DNA of 64,000 nucleotides from Zea mays (lineage: Eukaryota; Streptophyta; Magnoliopsida; Poales; Poaceae): the NCBI RefSeq assembly GCF_902167145.1, contig NC_050104.1, positions 2,666,001 through 2,730,000 on the forward strand. The letters are read 5' to 3'. Both the position numbers and the translations under genes were made by a program. The notes under the pieces are model-generated. The model did not search any database. It had not been told where the DNA came from and was given only the letters and a program-made list of their open reading frames with translations. Positions 24,001-35,700 of this stretch are shown piece by piece (the first letter of the stretch is position 1; every line of letters begins with the position of its first letter).

Positions 24001-24164
24001 GGCATCACTTTTTGAGAGACCACCAGCAAAAGGGGGATATCGAAGTGTTCCATGTTAGCACCGAGAACCAGCTAGCCGATATCTTTACCAAGCCTCTAGA
24101 TGAGAAGACCTTTTGCAGGTTGCGTAGTGAGCTAAATGTCTTAGATTCGCGGAACTTGGATTGA
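21094..24164 (+). pseudogene. pol: Pol of element A, main piece (IN-RT-RH), broken
   Basis: This continues the frame interrupted at 11657. It carries the zinc region ([12 protein letters not shown]), integrase ([26 protein letters not shown]), reverse transcriptase (YVDDIIFG) and RNase H ([15 protein letters not shown]). A TAG at 21954-21956 replaces a conserved Trp after the integrase Glu. A TAA at 23316-23318 replaces a conserved Tyr in reverse transcriptase; element C has Trp and Tyr there. A cannot make a full pol product even without B. Reading is otherwise continuous to the stop at 24164. Confidence 0.93.
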
Positions 24165-24953
24165 TTTATAGCATACATGTATTTATGCCTTTGATCATGT
24201 TCCTCTGTATTTTGTTGCTTACTTGTGGTGCTCAAGTTGTATACTCAATCCCCGGACCTCACAAGTCCTTGTGCAAGTGATGCACATATTTAGGGGGAGT
24301 TGTGGTACAACTTGACCCTTTGAGACTAATCATTTGCTTGAGTTTGCTTGAATTTAGTCTCAAAGGAAGTTTGAAAGGGAAATGGTGGACTTGGACCATG
24401 AAAGACTTCCACTGCACTCCGATGAGAGGGTAACTTATTCCAAGTTCATCACATGTACTCTTATTGCCTTTGTGCTCTTATTTGAAGATTTTTGTAAGGC
24501 AATGGGGTTATAGGGCCAAGATTGATCCCGTTTTGGTGCTTGATGCCAAAGGGGGAGAAAATAAAGGCCAAAGCAATAGATGGATCAGCTACCACTTGAG
24601 AAATTTTGAAAATAGTAGATTAGAGCTTTTGGGTGTCAAAACTCTTTTATTGTCTCTTATGTCAAAAGTTGGCCTCTTGTGGGGAGAAGTGTTGATTATG
24701 GGAAAAAGGGGGAGTTTTTGAAATCCTTGATCAAATTTCTTTGGAAAACCTCTCTTTATGTCTCTACAAGTGGATTTGACTTAGAGATAGGAATTTGAGT
24801 TTGATTTGCAAAAACAAACCAAGTGGTGGCATAGAATGATCCATATATGTCAAAATTTGAATCAAAACAATTTGAGTTCTTATTTGAAGTAAGTTTGTAT
24901 TTGTTCCACTTGCTTTATATTGTGTTGGCATAAATCACCAAAAAGGGGGAGAT
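24165..24953 (+). other. 3' region of element A with polypurine tracts
   Basis: Non-coding. Polypurine tracts lie at about 24292, 24549, 24703 and next to the LTR (about 24940-24953, AAAAAGGGGGAGAT). The open frame at 24464-24721 has no recognisable domain and is probably chance. Confidence 0.75.
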
Positions 24954-26179
24954 TGAAAGGGAAATGTGCCCTTGGGCCATTTCTAAGTATTTTGGTGATT
25001 TAGTGTCTAAACAAGTGCTTAAATGTAAAATGGTGGACAAAGTACAAACCAAGGATTAAAGTATGTTTCTCAGACTTAGTACATTGTTTTATGGACTAAT
25101 GTATTATGTCTAAGTGCTGGAAACAGGAAAAATCCAATTGGAAATGTCTTGGCTCGAGCAGCCAAGACTCTGCTGAGTCTGGGAGCACCGGACTGTCCGG
25201 TGGTGCACCGGACAGTGTCCGGTGCGCCAGGCTGCCTCGAGCGAAGTGGCCGCTCTCGGGAATTCACCGGCGACGTACGGCTATAATTCACCGGACTGTC
25301 CGGTGTGCACCGGACTGTCCGGTGAGCCAACGGTCGGCCGGGCCAACGGTCGGCCGCGCGATCTGCGCGGGACACGTGGCCGAGTCAACGGCTAGAAGAG
25401 GGCACCGGACTGTCCGGTGTGCACCGGACATGTCCGGTGCGCCAACGGCTCTCTGGCTGCCAACGGTCGACTGTGCCATTTATGGAAGGAAATCGGGCAC
25501 CGGACTGTCCGGTGCGCCAGTCGACAGAAGGCAAGATCAGCCTTCCTGGATTGCTCTAAACGGCTCCTAGCTGCCTTGGGGCTATAAAAGGGACCCCTAG
25601 GCGCATGGAGGAGAACACCAAGCATTCTTACAACAATCCTAAGCACCAAGACATCGATTTCGCGTATTCGTTTCTTTGTGATAGCATATAGAGCTCTTGT
25701 GGAGTTGTGAACTCATTGGGTTGTGTTGCGAGCTCTTGTTGCGACTTGTGTGCGTGTTGTTGCTCTGATTTGTGAGTCTTGTGTGAGTTGCTCATCCCTC
25801 CCTTACTCCGTGATTCTTTGTGAACATCAAAAGTGTAAGGGCGAGAGGCTCCAAGTTGTGAAGATTCCTCGCGAACGGGATAAGAAAAGCAAGCAAAACA
25901 CCGTGGTATTCAAGTGGGTCTTTGGACCACTTGAGAGGGGTTGATTGCAACCCTCGTCCGTTGGGACGCCACAACGTGGAGTAGGCAAGCGTTGGTCTTG
26001 GCCGAACCACAGGATAAACCACTGTGTCATCTCTGTGATTATTCTCTTGTGGTTATTGTGTTTTGCTAAGACTTCTCTTTAGCCATTTGGCAATTATTGT
26101 GCTAACGATTAACCAAGTTTTGTGGCTTAAGTTTTCAAGTTTCATAGGATCACGTATTCACCCCCTCTAGGTGCTCTCA
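24954..26179 (+). repeat. 3' LTR of element A
   Basis: It is 1226 bp, TG to CA, with a TATA box at 25582-25589. It has a local duplication of CCAACGGTCGGCCG near 25327-25358 and one palindrome pair fewer than the 5' LTR. The last 142 bp (from about 26038) differ from the 5' LTR at some 20-25 positions. The rest is about 99% identical. Confidence 0.93.
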
Positions 26180-26184
26180 ACCGG

Positions 26185-27304
26185 CCCGCTGGTTGGGCTG
26201 ACGCTACGCTGACCTCGGATGGGCGAGGGCTAAGCTAGCTAGCTACGACTCGTAGCGACTAGCGGCCAAATCCCCAAGTCCTCGAAACCGCGTGTCATGT
26301 CATCTACCGGGCCGGCTAGTGTAAACTCGTTGACGGAAGCGCGCGGACGCTGACCGGAATCGGCTGGCAGGCACCACCGGCATTGCCGCCGGTTCCTTCT
26401 TCCGGCAAGTCTGTGCACACACAAGCACTGACTTTTGGAGCTTGGTGAACTGGATGGAGCTCACTGTGTGGTTCGCCGTACATATACTACGTACTACACG
26501 ATCGTATATGTAACGCTAGCTAGCTAATCTTTACTCTACTTATTACCAAAATGCTCGTAAAAGCTAGCTAAAGACCGTACGTACGTCCAAATTACAAATG
26601 CATTCCGATCCATGCATATATAGCATGCATGCAACACATCCATGCATGGACAGAACGACAGTACTTGTGCTCCCACACTGCTGCTGCTTGTGCTGTTCGA
26701 TGTACTAGCTAGGTGTGGTCCAGGGAGGAGAACATATGCATCGCCGCCCTTATCATCGTCTCGCTTTCTTTTCTCGCGGCCACACTAGGCAAATTGACTT
26801 GATGACCGGGGGCCGGCTATCTAGCACGTACGTTACGCTGGTGCGAATTGACTGATGACCATGGAAGGCTACGTGCTACGTACGAGACTTTCCCGTACGT
26901 ACGTGTGGTGTTCGTCTGAGCATGCATGCAATGCAACAATATCCGATGCACACGCAGGGTTAAGTGTCAACCGTCAACGATGACCGATCGATCGATCGAG
27001 TCCGGTCCCTGCCGATGAGCTGCCTAGCCTGCCTAACCTGACGCATGGCTCAAAGTAATTCGATCTCTCTGCTGTACTGCTGGGAGTACGTACCCTAGCT
27101 ACGCCCTTTTGACTCTTTCAAGTCTCTCCAGTGTCCACACACACAACACTTGCAAACCACACACAAAAATACAAGAGAGTAGTCCACATGCAGCACACTA
27201 GCTCCAATAATTCACATCGCCATACACATACGCGCGCTACACTCTCCTGGTCCTGACCTGAGCATGTAAACGCAAGAATATATATATATATATATATACA
27301 CACA
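26185..27304. other. Anonymous intergenic DNA
   Basis: It contains no gene I can support. It is rich in GTACGT, CATGCATG and GATCGATC words and ends in an (AT)n run (about 27278-27299) that abuts the Helitron 3' end. Confidence 0.5.
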
Positions 27305-27333
27305 CTAGGTGAGTGCCCGTGCGTTGCAACGGG
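27305..27333 (-). other. Helitron 3' terminus with hairpin
   Basis: The stem CCCGT(T)GC pairs with GCACGGG with one bulged T and loop AAC (27316-27333). CTAG is at 27305-27308. The hairpin lies seven bases from CTAG. This is the rolling-circle termination signal expected of Helitrons. Confidence 0.8.
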
Positions 27334-27339
27334 AGCATA

Positions 27340-27885
27340 TAATACCACCGTTTGCATTTGAGTCGTCCAATTCAGACATGTTGTAAAGGTCTTGGTGTTC
27401 AGTGGAGGCGTTGAGTGCACAACCACTGCCTTGATAACCTCATGTAGAGCTTGGCTTGATAACCTCATGTAGAGCTTGTGCAACATCTGGTGGCCCACAA
27501 TAAAAAGGAACATAATCGTAGCAGTGCACTGGCACAAAAGCAATATGATAGTATGGAGGAGGAATCATCACTGGATAAAGATTGGGAGTCATGGCTCCTG
27601 GCATCACCGTCCCTGCCTCTCCAGCAATTGAACTTGTGGCAGCTTAGTCGTGTTCCATAGGCTGAGATATTATCACTGAAGATGAAACTGGAACTGAGAC
27701 CTGAACTACCGAACTGGCGACGGAACTGAAGCGGGCTTCCACAGGCACAAGAGGAAGTATCACAATAGCTAGAGAGACCACAGGTGCAGGCTTGCAGGTA
27801 GGGCTGCAACAGGCTCTGGATTGTCCAAATGTTGCTGCTCCATTTCTTGTGAAGATGAACACGAGAGCGAAAGTTGATCAGACGA
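27340..27885 (-). pseudogene. Captured MYB-related transcription factor fragment (C-terminal part)
   Basis: The exon starts after a TTTTTAG acceptor (exon base 27885). Frames contain SSSQEMEQQHLDNPEP, then a Pro/Tyr-rich stretch (GAMTPNLYPVMIPPPYY, FVPVHCYDYVPFYCGPP), then DLYNMSELDDSNANGG. The pieces are in different frames, so frameshifts are present. The pattern resembles the C-terminus of plant MYB-related (SHAQKYF-type) factors as I remember them; the DNA-binding domain is absent. It lies directly upstream of the Helitron terminus and would form the 3' end of a chimeric transcript. The gene family is uncertain. Confidence 0.4.
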
Positions 27886-28176
27886 CTAAAAATAAAAACA
27901 CAAGAAACTTTCATTAGCAAAGAAGGGGTCAAGAAATAAATAATTTTTATGATAATAAGGAGCTCCAACAAAAATGGGGTGCCACATTAATAAGGAACTC
28001 AAAACTCTCATACTTTAGCGTCACTATATATTACTCCCGTACCACAGAGAAGGTAACATGTAGTGAAGAATAAAAATAATTTAGGTGTCTGCGTTGCTAC
28101 AGGGTTAACAAAGATCATTACAAATCATTCATCAGAGTAAAAAATGCTTTACCTCCTATAGTTTGCGTCTACTGTT

Positions 28177-28529
28177 TTTTCTCGAACACGCACCAGAACT
28201 GTGTATCATTATTATATATTAAGAAGAAAAGAAGGGGAAGAACCCCATTAAAGCAACACCCCACTCACACAGTACAACACCTATAAACCAGTTAGCCGAG
28301 GGACCAGAGATTTAGAGGAAGGATAAGTCCTTAGCCCTAGCTGAAGACCACACCGAAACCTCATATAAAATAGCTACAAGCACAACAACAATATTAGGAG
28401 ATTTGCCTCGAAAAACACATTGATTTCTATGCTTCCAAATTAACCAGGCTCCAAAAATAACAAGGTAATGGAACCCTCTTATAATTTGTTCATGCGCTTT
28501 GAGCCTCTTGTTCCTCCACCCGTCATTAT
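28177..28529 (-). mobile_element. 5'-truncated L1-type LINE
   Basis: It is flanked by a 15-bp target duplication with one mismatch (28162-28176 TTTGCGTCTACTGTT and 28530-28544 TTTGCATCTACTGTT) and ends in a short poly(A) on the minus strand. About 70 codons (28529-28312) encode the C-terminal zf-RVT-like tail of LINE ORF2 (words GFHYLVIFGAWLIWKHRN and VFRGKSP), followed by a 3' UTR. It was copied by target-primed reverse transcription and is dead through 5' truncation. Confidence 0.88.
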
Positions 28530-28544
28530 TTTGCATCTACTGTT

Positions 28545-29589
28545 AGTATATCTGAATTAAAATATGTTTCATAACACTTATTGTAAAATTATATAACATA
28601 ATTACATAATTATGTATGTGCGTAGACATGCAAAATCATTTCACCTTCGATGTTTGCAGATTACACTCGTCTAAAAAACAAATCAAATGTTTCTTCATGT
28701 ACCAAAATGGTGCCGAGGGCACCAGAGCAACGTCAGTCATCAGTCACATGAGTTGTTGGACTCTACCATACATGCCAATGTCAGATGTAGATGAAGGAGC
28801 TTTGCTAATCACCTGAACTTCCAGGAGCCAATGTTTTAAATGGTGATAGCATTTCAGGTTTTCTTCATATCACTCGCAAAAAGTGATGTGATGTCTGATT
28901 GTTTGGAATAACCAGATGAACATCTATTGGCATGACTGATTCATATCCATTTGGTGTTCCTGAGAACTAATAATTGAATGAAAGAAGGTAAGCTTCTGAA
29001 TCAATTGCAATTTGGGAAGTGTAGCATACAAGAATTATCTTGTGTCCTGAAAAGGATTGATTGATGCAGAAAACCAATCAGCCTGGCTATGCAAGCCAAA
29101 AATAGTAGAACAATATAGAGCAGTAAAAGTCCATTTTAACCAACAATGACGTCAACTTTACAAAAGCAATGAAGTCACAACATGAGACATACACAAAGGA
29201 TAAACCACATATGTCAAATCACTTGCAACGTACTGAATATGGGATCATTAGTCTGATAAAGAAGTTGGAAATACACAATACAAAAGTAGCAGAAACAGAG
29301 GAATACTTAAAATTGAGAATATAAAAAGGATTCAAATAGTTTAGAGTTGGCATGCTTATACCTGTGAAGAATATGTTCCTCTATTTTTTCAAAGATGGGA
29401 GGACAGTAGTCTCTTCAATGTTTATTTCACAGTTTCCATTAACATGTACATTAGCCAAAAAAATGTATTTTAAATTACATTTCTAGTGTTTCGTTGTAAT
29501 GGCAAAAGGTGAATAATCTGTTGAAACTAAGAATTGATACATGAAAGGTGAATAATCACCAAAAGTTTGTTGTAAACATTGGTACTCAC
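28545..29589 (-). other. Helitron interior, intron-like DNA
   Basis: Mostly AT-rich with no supported gene. A possible exon lies at about 28860-28959 on the minus strand. It follows a TTCTCAG acceptor and is open for NGYESVMPIDVHLVIPNN, but I cannot assign it. Confidence 0.3.
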
Positions 29590-29712
29590 CTGAAGCCATT
29601 GAGCAAAAACATCTATTAAGACTTGGGACTTCATAAGGATGTGTTCATCACTAAATCCATGTGCCCTTCCCAAAGTGAATACAATCAGACTTGATGCATC
29701 TAAACCCACAAC
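29590..29712 (-). pseudogene. Captured 41-codon exon, source unknown
   Basis: It lies between a GAGCTCAG acceptor and a CAG/GTGAGT donor, is exactly 123 bp and is open throughout, starting VVGLDASSLIVFTLG and ending FAQWLQ. The intact frame with canonical splice sites marks a real host exon. I do not recognise the protein. It follows the phosphomannomutase exons and is phase-compatible with them, so a spliced transcript could encode a fusion. Confidence 0.6.
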
Positions 29713-29847
29713 CTGAGCTCCAACAAAAACTCATTTTACAAAACATGTTGTAACTGTGAGTCAATTTTAAGTGAGGCAATTGGCTCTGTACCTGGTATTC
29801 AATGTTAAGATAGTATATGTAACTATGTAAGTTGCCCAAAGACTTAC

Positions 29848-30276
29848 TTGGGTTCCAATTAGTTGCCCATTTTTGTGTGCAACCGGGCCGTTTCCGGAGA
29901 AGACATAGTCATAATAAGTAATAACTGCAAAAACGAAAAAAGAAGGGAAAACCAATTACTTCTGACATTGCAGAGTTCATCACCATCAGTGCAAAGATGG
30001 GCCACTCATAGTGATAGAGCAACAAACTCATAGCAAGTCCAAATTTGAGCGCCTATATTTCTCACCTATTTTGTCGAGCTGGTCGCTAATCTTCACCATA
30101 TTGGATCCACCAACCACGCCCAATGTCACATGATGCTCCAAAACATTTTTTTATTTTTAAGATGGGAAGTCCCCAGAATAAAAAAAGGTATGAAGCTTGG
30201 GAACGAACAAATATATCAGGACCAAGAGGAAGAGTGATCTTAATTCTCACCTGGCGCAGCTGCTTCATGATTCATA
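29848..30276 (-). pseudogene. PMM: Captured phosphomannomutase fragment (three exons)
   Basis: Phosphomannomutase converts mannose-6-phosphate to mannose-1-phosphate in the cytosol. Three pieces match my memory of the plant enzyme: MKQLRQ (exon 30251-30276, donor GTGAG), VTLGVVGGSNMVKISDQLDK (30066-30135, donor GTGAG) and YYDYVFSGNGPVAHKNGQLI (29848-29924, acceptor TTTTTGCAG, donor GTAAGT). The introns are retained and phases agree between the last two exons. The catalytic N-terminal DVDGT motif and the C-terminal half are missing, so no enzyme can be made. It is a Helitron-captured fragment in the element's orientation. Confidence 0.8.
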
Positions 30277-30345
30277 CTGTCAACAAGATGACACTATTGG
30301 CAATGACTAACGAAGGAAAATGACGAATAGACAAAGGAAAATAAA

Positions 30346-30490
30346 CTGCACTTGGATTGAAAACTACAGGCAGGCCAAAATCAATGACCTTAATTGCAGC
30401 TGATTCTTCCTTGTTTGCAAACAATAATTTTTTTCTGGTTTGAGATCCCTGTGCATCACTCTATTCCTATGGCACTTATGACATTTCACA
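30346..30490 (-). pseudogene. CDPK: Captured calcium-dependent protein kinase fragment
   Basis: On the minus strand it reads NRVMHRDLKPE, then after a one-base deletion in an A run, LLFANKEESAAIKVIDFGLP. These are kinase subdomains VIb (catalytic loop HRDLKPE) and VII (DFG). The FANKEES spacing is typical of CDPKs. Only this exon piece is present, with no ATP-binding loop or EF hands, so it is inactive. It lies upstream of the phosphomannomutase exons in the same orientation. Confidence 0.75.
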
Positions 30491-30734
30491 AGTTAACTCA
30501 CCATCTGGATTATGAATGAGTTAAATATTGGAGAGAGGCTAAAACGCCATGGAGTTTTAATAAAAGAGATGGTTCAATTTTAGGAAATGAAAAGAGAGCA
30601 TTTTTAAGGCAAAACGGGAAGCTTCAAATAACCATTTCCTTCTTTGCCTAAAACTCATACCTGTGGGAACAAATTAAGAATGCAACAAGTTATGATATCT
30701 ACAAGAATCACAACTGCTACAATAGGCTAGTAGC

Positions 30735-31963
30735 TGAGAGCACCTAGAGGGGGGGGGGTGAATAGGTGATCCTGTGAAACTTAAACTTATAGCCACAAAA
30801 ACTTGTTAAGTGTTAGCACAATAATCGCCAAGTGGCTAGAGAGGAGTCTCAACAAAACACAATACCACAAGAGATCAAACACAGAGATGACACAGTGGTT
30901 TATCCCGTGGTTCGGCCAAGACCAACACTTGCCTACTCCACGTTGTGGCGTCCCAACGGACGAGGGTTGCAATCAACCCCTCTCAAGCGGTCCAAAGACC
31001 AACTTGAATACCACGGTGTTTTGCTTTGCCTTTCAATATCCCGTTTGCGAGGAATCTCCACAACTTGGAGCCTCTCGCCCTTACACTTAAGATTCACAAA
31101 GAAATACGGAGTAAGGGAGAAACTAGCAAAGCACACAAGACTCAAAATCAGAGCAACAGCACGCACACAAGTCGCAACAAGAGCTCGTAACACCACTCAA
31201 TGAGTTCACAACTCAACAAGAGCTCTAGATGCTATCACAATGAACCAAATGCGTGGAATCGATGTCTTGGTGCTTAGGAATGTTGTAGGAATGCTTGATC
31301 TCCTCCTCCATGCGCCTAGGGGTCCCTTTTATAGCCCCAAGGCAGCTAGGAGCCGTTGAGAGCAAATCTGGAAGGCTGATCTTGCCTTCTGTCGACTGGT
31401 GCACCGGACAGTCCGGTGCACACCGGACACTGTCCGGTGCCCGATTTCTTTCCTTGAACGGCGCAGCCGACCGTTGGCCGCCAGAGAGCCGTTGGCGCAC
31501 CGGACATGTCCGGTGCACACCGGACAGTCCGGTGCCCCCTTCTAGCCGATGGCTCGGCCACGTGTCCCGCGTAGATCGCGCGGCCTACCGTTGGCCCGGC
31601 CGACCGTTGGCTCACCGGACAGTCCGGTGCATACCGGACAGTCCGGTGAATTATAGCCGTACGTCGTCGGCGAATTCCCGAGAGCGGCCACTTCGCTCGA
31701 GCCAGCCTGGCGCACCGGACACTGTCCGGTGCTCCCAGACTCAGCAGAGTCTTGGCTGCTCGAGCCAAGACAATTCCAATTCGATTTTTTCTGTTTCCAG
31801 TACTTAGACACAATATATTAGTCCATAAACAATATACTAAGTCTAAGAAACATACCTTTATTCTTGATTTGTACTTTGTCCACCATTTTACACTTAAGCA
31901 CTTGTATTGGACACTAAATCACAAAAATACTTAGAAATGGCCCAAGGGCACATTTCCCTTTCA
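30735..31963 (-). repeat. 3' LTR of element C
   Basis: It is 1229 bp. The TATA box on the minus strand is at about 31326-31334. It differs from the 5' LTR mainly by the number of CACCGGAC palindromes near 31715, by G-run length and by a handful of substitutions, which points to a young insertion. Confidence 0.93.
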
Positions 31964-32796
31964 ATCTCCCCTTTTTGGTGATTTATGCCAACACAACATA
32001 AAGCAAGTAGAACAAATACAAAAACATTTCAAACAAGAACTCAAAATTGTTTTGGTTCAATTTTGGCATATATGGATCATCCTTTGCCACCACTTGGTTT
32101 GTTTTTGCCAATCAAAACTCAAATTTCTATCTCTAAGTCAAACACACATGTTAAGGCATAAAGAGAGTCATTTCAAGAGTATTTGATTCAAGATTCCAAA
32201 AACTCCCCCTTTTTCCCATAATCAGCATTTCTCCCCACAAGAAGCCAACTTTTGACACGATAGACAATAAAAGAGTTTTGACAAACAAAAAGCTCTATTC
32301 TACTATTTTCAAAATATCTCAAGTGGTAGCTGATCGCTCTATTTTACTATTTTCAAAATATCTCAAGTGGTAGCTGATCCATTTATCGCTTTGGCCTTTA
32401 TTTTCTCCCCCTTTGGCATCAAACACCAAAACGGGATCAATCTTGGCCCTTTAACCCCATTGCCTCACCAACATCTTCAAATAAGAGTACAAAGGCAATA
32501 AGAGTTAAAAGATAAACTTGGAAAAGTTACTCTTTTCATCGGAGTGCAGTGGAAGTCTTGCATGGTCCAAGTCCACCTTTTCCCTTTTAATTCTCCTTCG
32601 AGACTAAAACACGCAAACTCAAGCATATGGTTAGTCTCAAAGGGTCAAGTTGTAACACATCTCCCCCTAAAACTGTGCATCACTTTGCAACGGACTTGTC
32701 AGGTCCAGGGAGTGTTTGTACAACTTGAGCACCATACTAAACAACAAAATGCAAAAAGTAACATGATCAAGAGCATAAATACATATATGCTACAAT
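31964..32796 (-). other. 3' region of element C with polypurine tracts
   Basis: Non-coding. Polypurine tracts (minus strand) lie next to the LTR (31964-31977) and near 32204, 32405 and 32661. A 44-bp tandem duplication (32292-32335 and 32336-32379, one mismatch) is absent from element A. Confidence 0.8.
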
Positions 32797-35700
32797 TCAA
32801 TCCAAGTTCCGCGAATCTAAGACATTTAGCTCACTACGCAGCCTGCAAAAGGTCTTCTCATCTAGAGGCTTGGTAAAGATATCGGCTAGCTGGTTCTCGG
32901 TGCTAACATGAAACACTTCGATATCTCCCTTTTGCTGGTGGTCTCTCAAAAAGTGATGCCGGATGTCAATGTGCTTTGTGCGGCTGTGTTCAACAGGATT
33001 TTCCGCCATGCGGATAGCACTCTCATTGTCACATAGGAGTGGGACTTTGCTCAGATTGTAGCCAAAGTCCCGGAGGGTTTGCCTCATCCAAAGTAGCTGC
33101 GCGCAACACTGTCCTGCGGCAACATACTCGGCCTCAGCGGTGGATAGGGCAACGGAGGTTTGTTTCTTAGAGTTCCACGACACCAGGGACCTTCCTAAGA
33201 ATTGGCACGTCCCTGATGTACTCTTCCTATCGACCTTACATCCAGCATAGTCGGAATCTGAGTATCCAACCAAGTCAAAGGTAGACCCCTTTGGATACCA
33301 GAGCCCGAGGCAGGGCGTAGCAACCAAATATCTAAGAATTCGCTTCACCGCCACTAAGTGACACTCCTTAGGATCGGATTGAAATCTAGCACACATGCAT
33401 ACGCTAAGCATAATATCCGGTCTACTAGCACATAAATAAAGTAAAGACCCTATCATTGACCGGTATGCTTTTTGATCAACGGACTTACCTCCTTTGTTGA
33501 GGTCGGTGTGTCCGTCGGTCCCCATCGGAGTCTTTGCGGGCTTGGCGTCCTTCATCCCAAACCGCTTTAGCAGATCTTGTGTGTACTTCATTTGGGAGAT
33601 GAAGGTGCCGTCTTTGAGTTGCTTCACTTGGAACCCAAGGAAGTAGTTCAACTCGCCCATCATCGACATCTCGAATTTCTGTGTCATCAGCCTGCTAAAC
33701 TCTTCACAAGACTTTTGGTTAGTAGAACCAAATATTATGTCATCGACATAAATTTGGCACACAAACAAATCACCATCACATGTCTTAGTAAAAAGAGTTG
33801 GATCGGCTTTCCCAACCTTGAAAGCATTAACAATTAGAAAGTCTCTAAGGCATTCATACCATGCTCTTGGGGCTTGCTTAAGTCCATAGAGCGCCTTAGA
33901 GAGCTTACACACGTGGTTGGGGTACCGTTCATCCTCGAAGCCAGGGGGTTGCTCCACGTACACCTCCTCCTTGATTGGCCCGTTGAGGAAAGCGCTCTTC
34001 ACATCCATTTGGAACAACCTGAAAGAATGGTGAGTGGCATATGCTAGCAAGATACGAATTGATTCTAGCCTAGCCACAGGAGCAAACGTCTCCTCAAAGT
34101 CCAAACCTGCGACTTGGGCATAACCTTTTGCAACAAGTCGAGCCTTGTTCCTCGTCACCACCCCGTGCTCGTCCTGTTTGTTGCGGAATACCCACTTGGT
34201 TCCCACAACGTTTTGCTTGGGACGAGGCACCAGTGTCCAAACTTCATTGCGCTTGAAGTTGTTGAGTTCCTCCTGCATGGCTAACACCCAGTCCGGATCT
34301 AGCAAGGCCTCTTCTACCCTGAAAGGCTCAATAGAAGAGACAAAGGAGTAATGCTCACAAAAATTAACTAATCGAGATCGAGTAGTTACTCCCTTGCTAA
34401 TATCACCCAGAATTTGGTCGACGGGATGATCCCTTTGAATCATCGCTCGAACTTGGGTTGGTGGTGTCGGTTGCGCTTCTTCCTCCATCACATGATCGTC
34501 TTGTGCTCCCCCTTGATCACACGCCTCTTGTTGATGAACCTGTTCATCGTCTTGAGTTGGGGGATGCACCAAAGTTGAGGAAGAAGGTTGATCTTGCTCC
34601 TTTTGTTCCTGTGGTCGTATATCACCAATCGCCATGGTTCGTATAGCGGCCGTCGGAACATCTTCTTCATCTACATCATCAAGATCAACAGCTTGCTCTC
34701 TTGGAGAGCCATTAGTCTCATCAAATACAACGTCGCTAGAGACTTCAACCAATCCCGATGATTTGTTGAAGACTCTATACGCCTTTGTATTTGAGTCATA
34801 ACCTAACAAAAACCCTTCTACGGCTTTGGGAGCAAACTTAGAATTTCTACCCTTCTTCACTAGAATGTAGCATTTGCTCCCAAATACACGAAAGTAAGAT
34901 ACATTGGGTTTGTTACCGGTTAGAAGCTCATACGACGTCTTCTTGAGGAGGCGGTGAAGGTAGACCCTGTTGATGGCGTGGCAAGCCGTGTTGACGGCTT
35001 CCGACCAAAAACGCTCGGGGGTCTTGAATTCTCCAAGCATCGTCCTCGCCATATCGATTAGCGTCCTGTTCTTCCTCTCTATCACACCATTTTGCTGTGG
35101 TGTGTAGGGAGCGGAGAACTCGTGCTTGATCCCTTCCTCCTCAAGGAACTCCTCCACTTGAAGGTTCTTGAACTCGGACCCGTTGTCGCTCCTTATCTTC
35201 TTCACCTTGAGCTCAAACTCATTTTGAGCTCTCCTGAGGAAGCGCTTGAGGGTCCCTTGGGTTTCAGACTTATCCTGCAAAAAGAACACCCAAGTGAAGC
35301 GAGAATAGTCATCAACAATAACTAAACCATACTTACTTCCTCCTATGCTTAGATAGGCGACAGGTCCGAAGAGGTCCATATGTAGCAGCTCCAGGGGCCT
35401 TGATGTGGTCATCACATTCTTGCTGTGATGCGCTCCTCCCACCTGTTTACCTGCCTGACAAGCTGCACAAGGTCTGTCTTTTTCGAATTGTATGTTAGTC
35501 AAACCTATCACGTGTTCTCCCTTTAGAAGCTTGTGAAGATTCTTCATCCCCACATGTGCTAAGCGGCGATGCCACAGCCAGCCCATGCTAGTCTTAGCAA
35601 TTAAGCATGCATCTAGACCGGCCTCTTCTTTTGCAAAATCAACTAAGTAAAGCTTGCCGTCTAGTACACCCTTAAAGGCTAGTGAACCATCACTTCTTCT

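Larger units (their letters stand above)
7740..26179 (+). mobile_element. Element A: Opie-like Sirevirus (Copia), interrupted by element B
   Basis: A is bounded by TG...CA LTRs and a perfect 5-bp target duplication ACCGG (7735-7739 and 26180-26184). The order is 5' LTR, an unusual 102-bp insert, PBS, gag, pol, polypurine-rich 3' region and 3' LTR. This is Copia organisation with integrase before reverse transcriptase. Element B sits inside pol. Without B the element is about 9.0 kb. Pol also has two nonsense codons, so A is not autonomous. The LTR start TGAAAGGGAAATGTGCCC is what I remember as Opie. Confidence 0.93.

Noticed and set aside
26239..26424. 61-codon frame in the intergenic region
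   Set aside because: Short, with no recognisable motif or supporting context.
29848..30276. Working phosphomannomutase gene
   Set aside because: The catalytic DVDGT motif and C-terminal half are absent; neighbouring exons belong to other genes.
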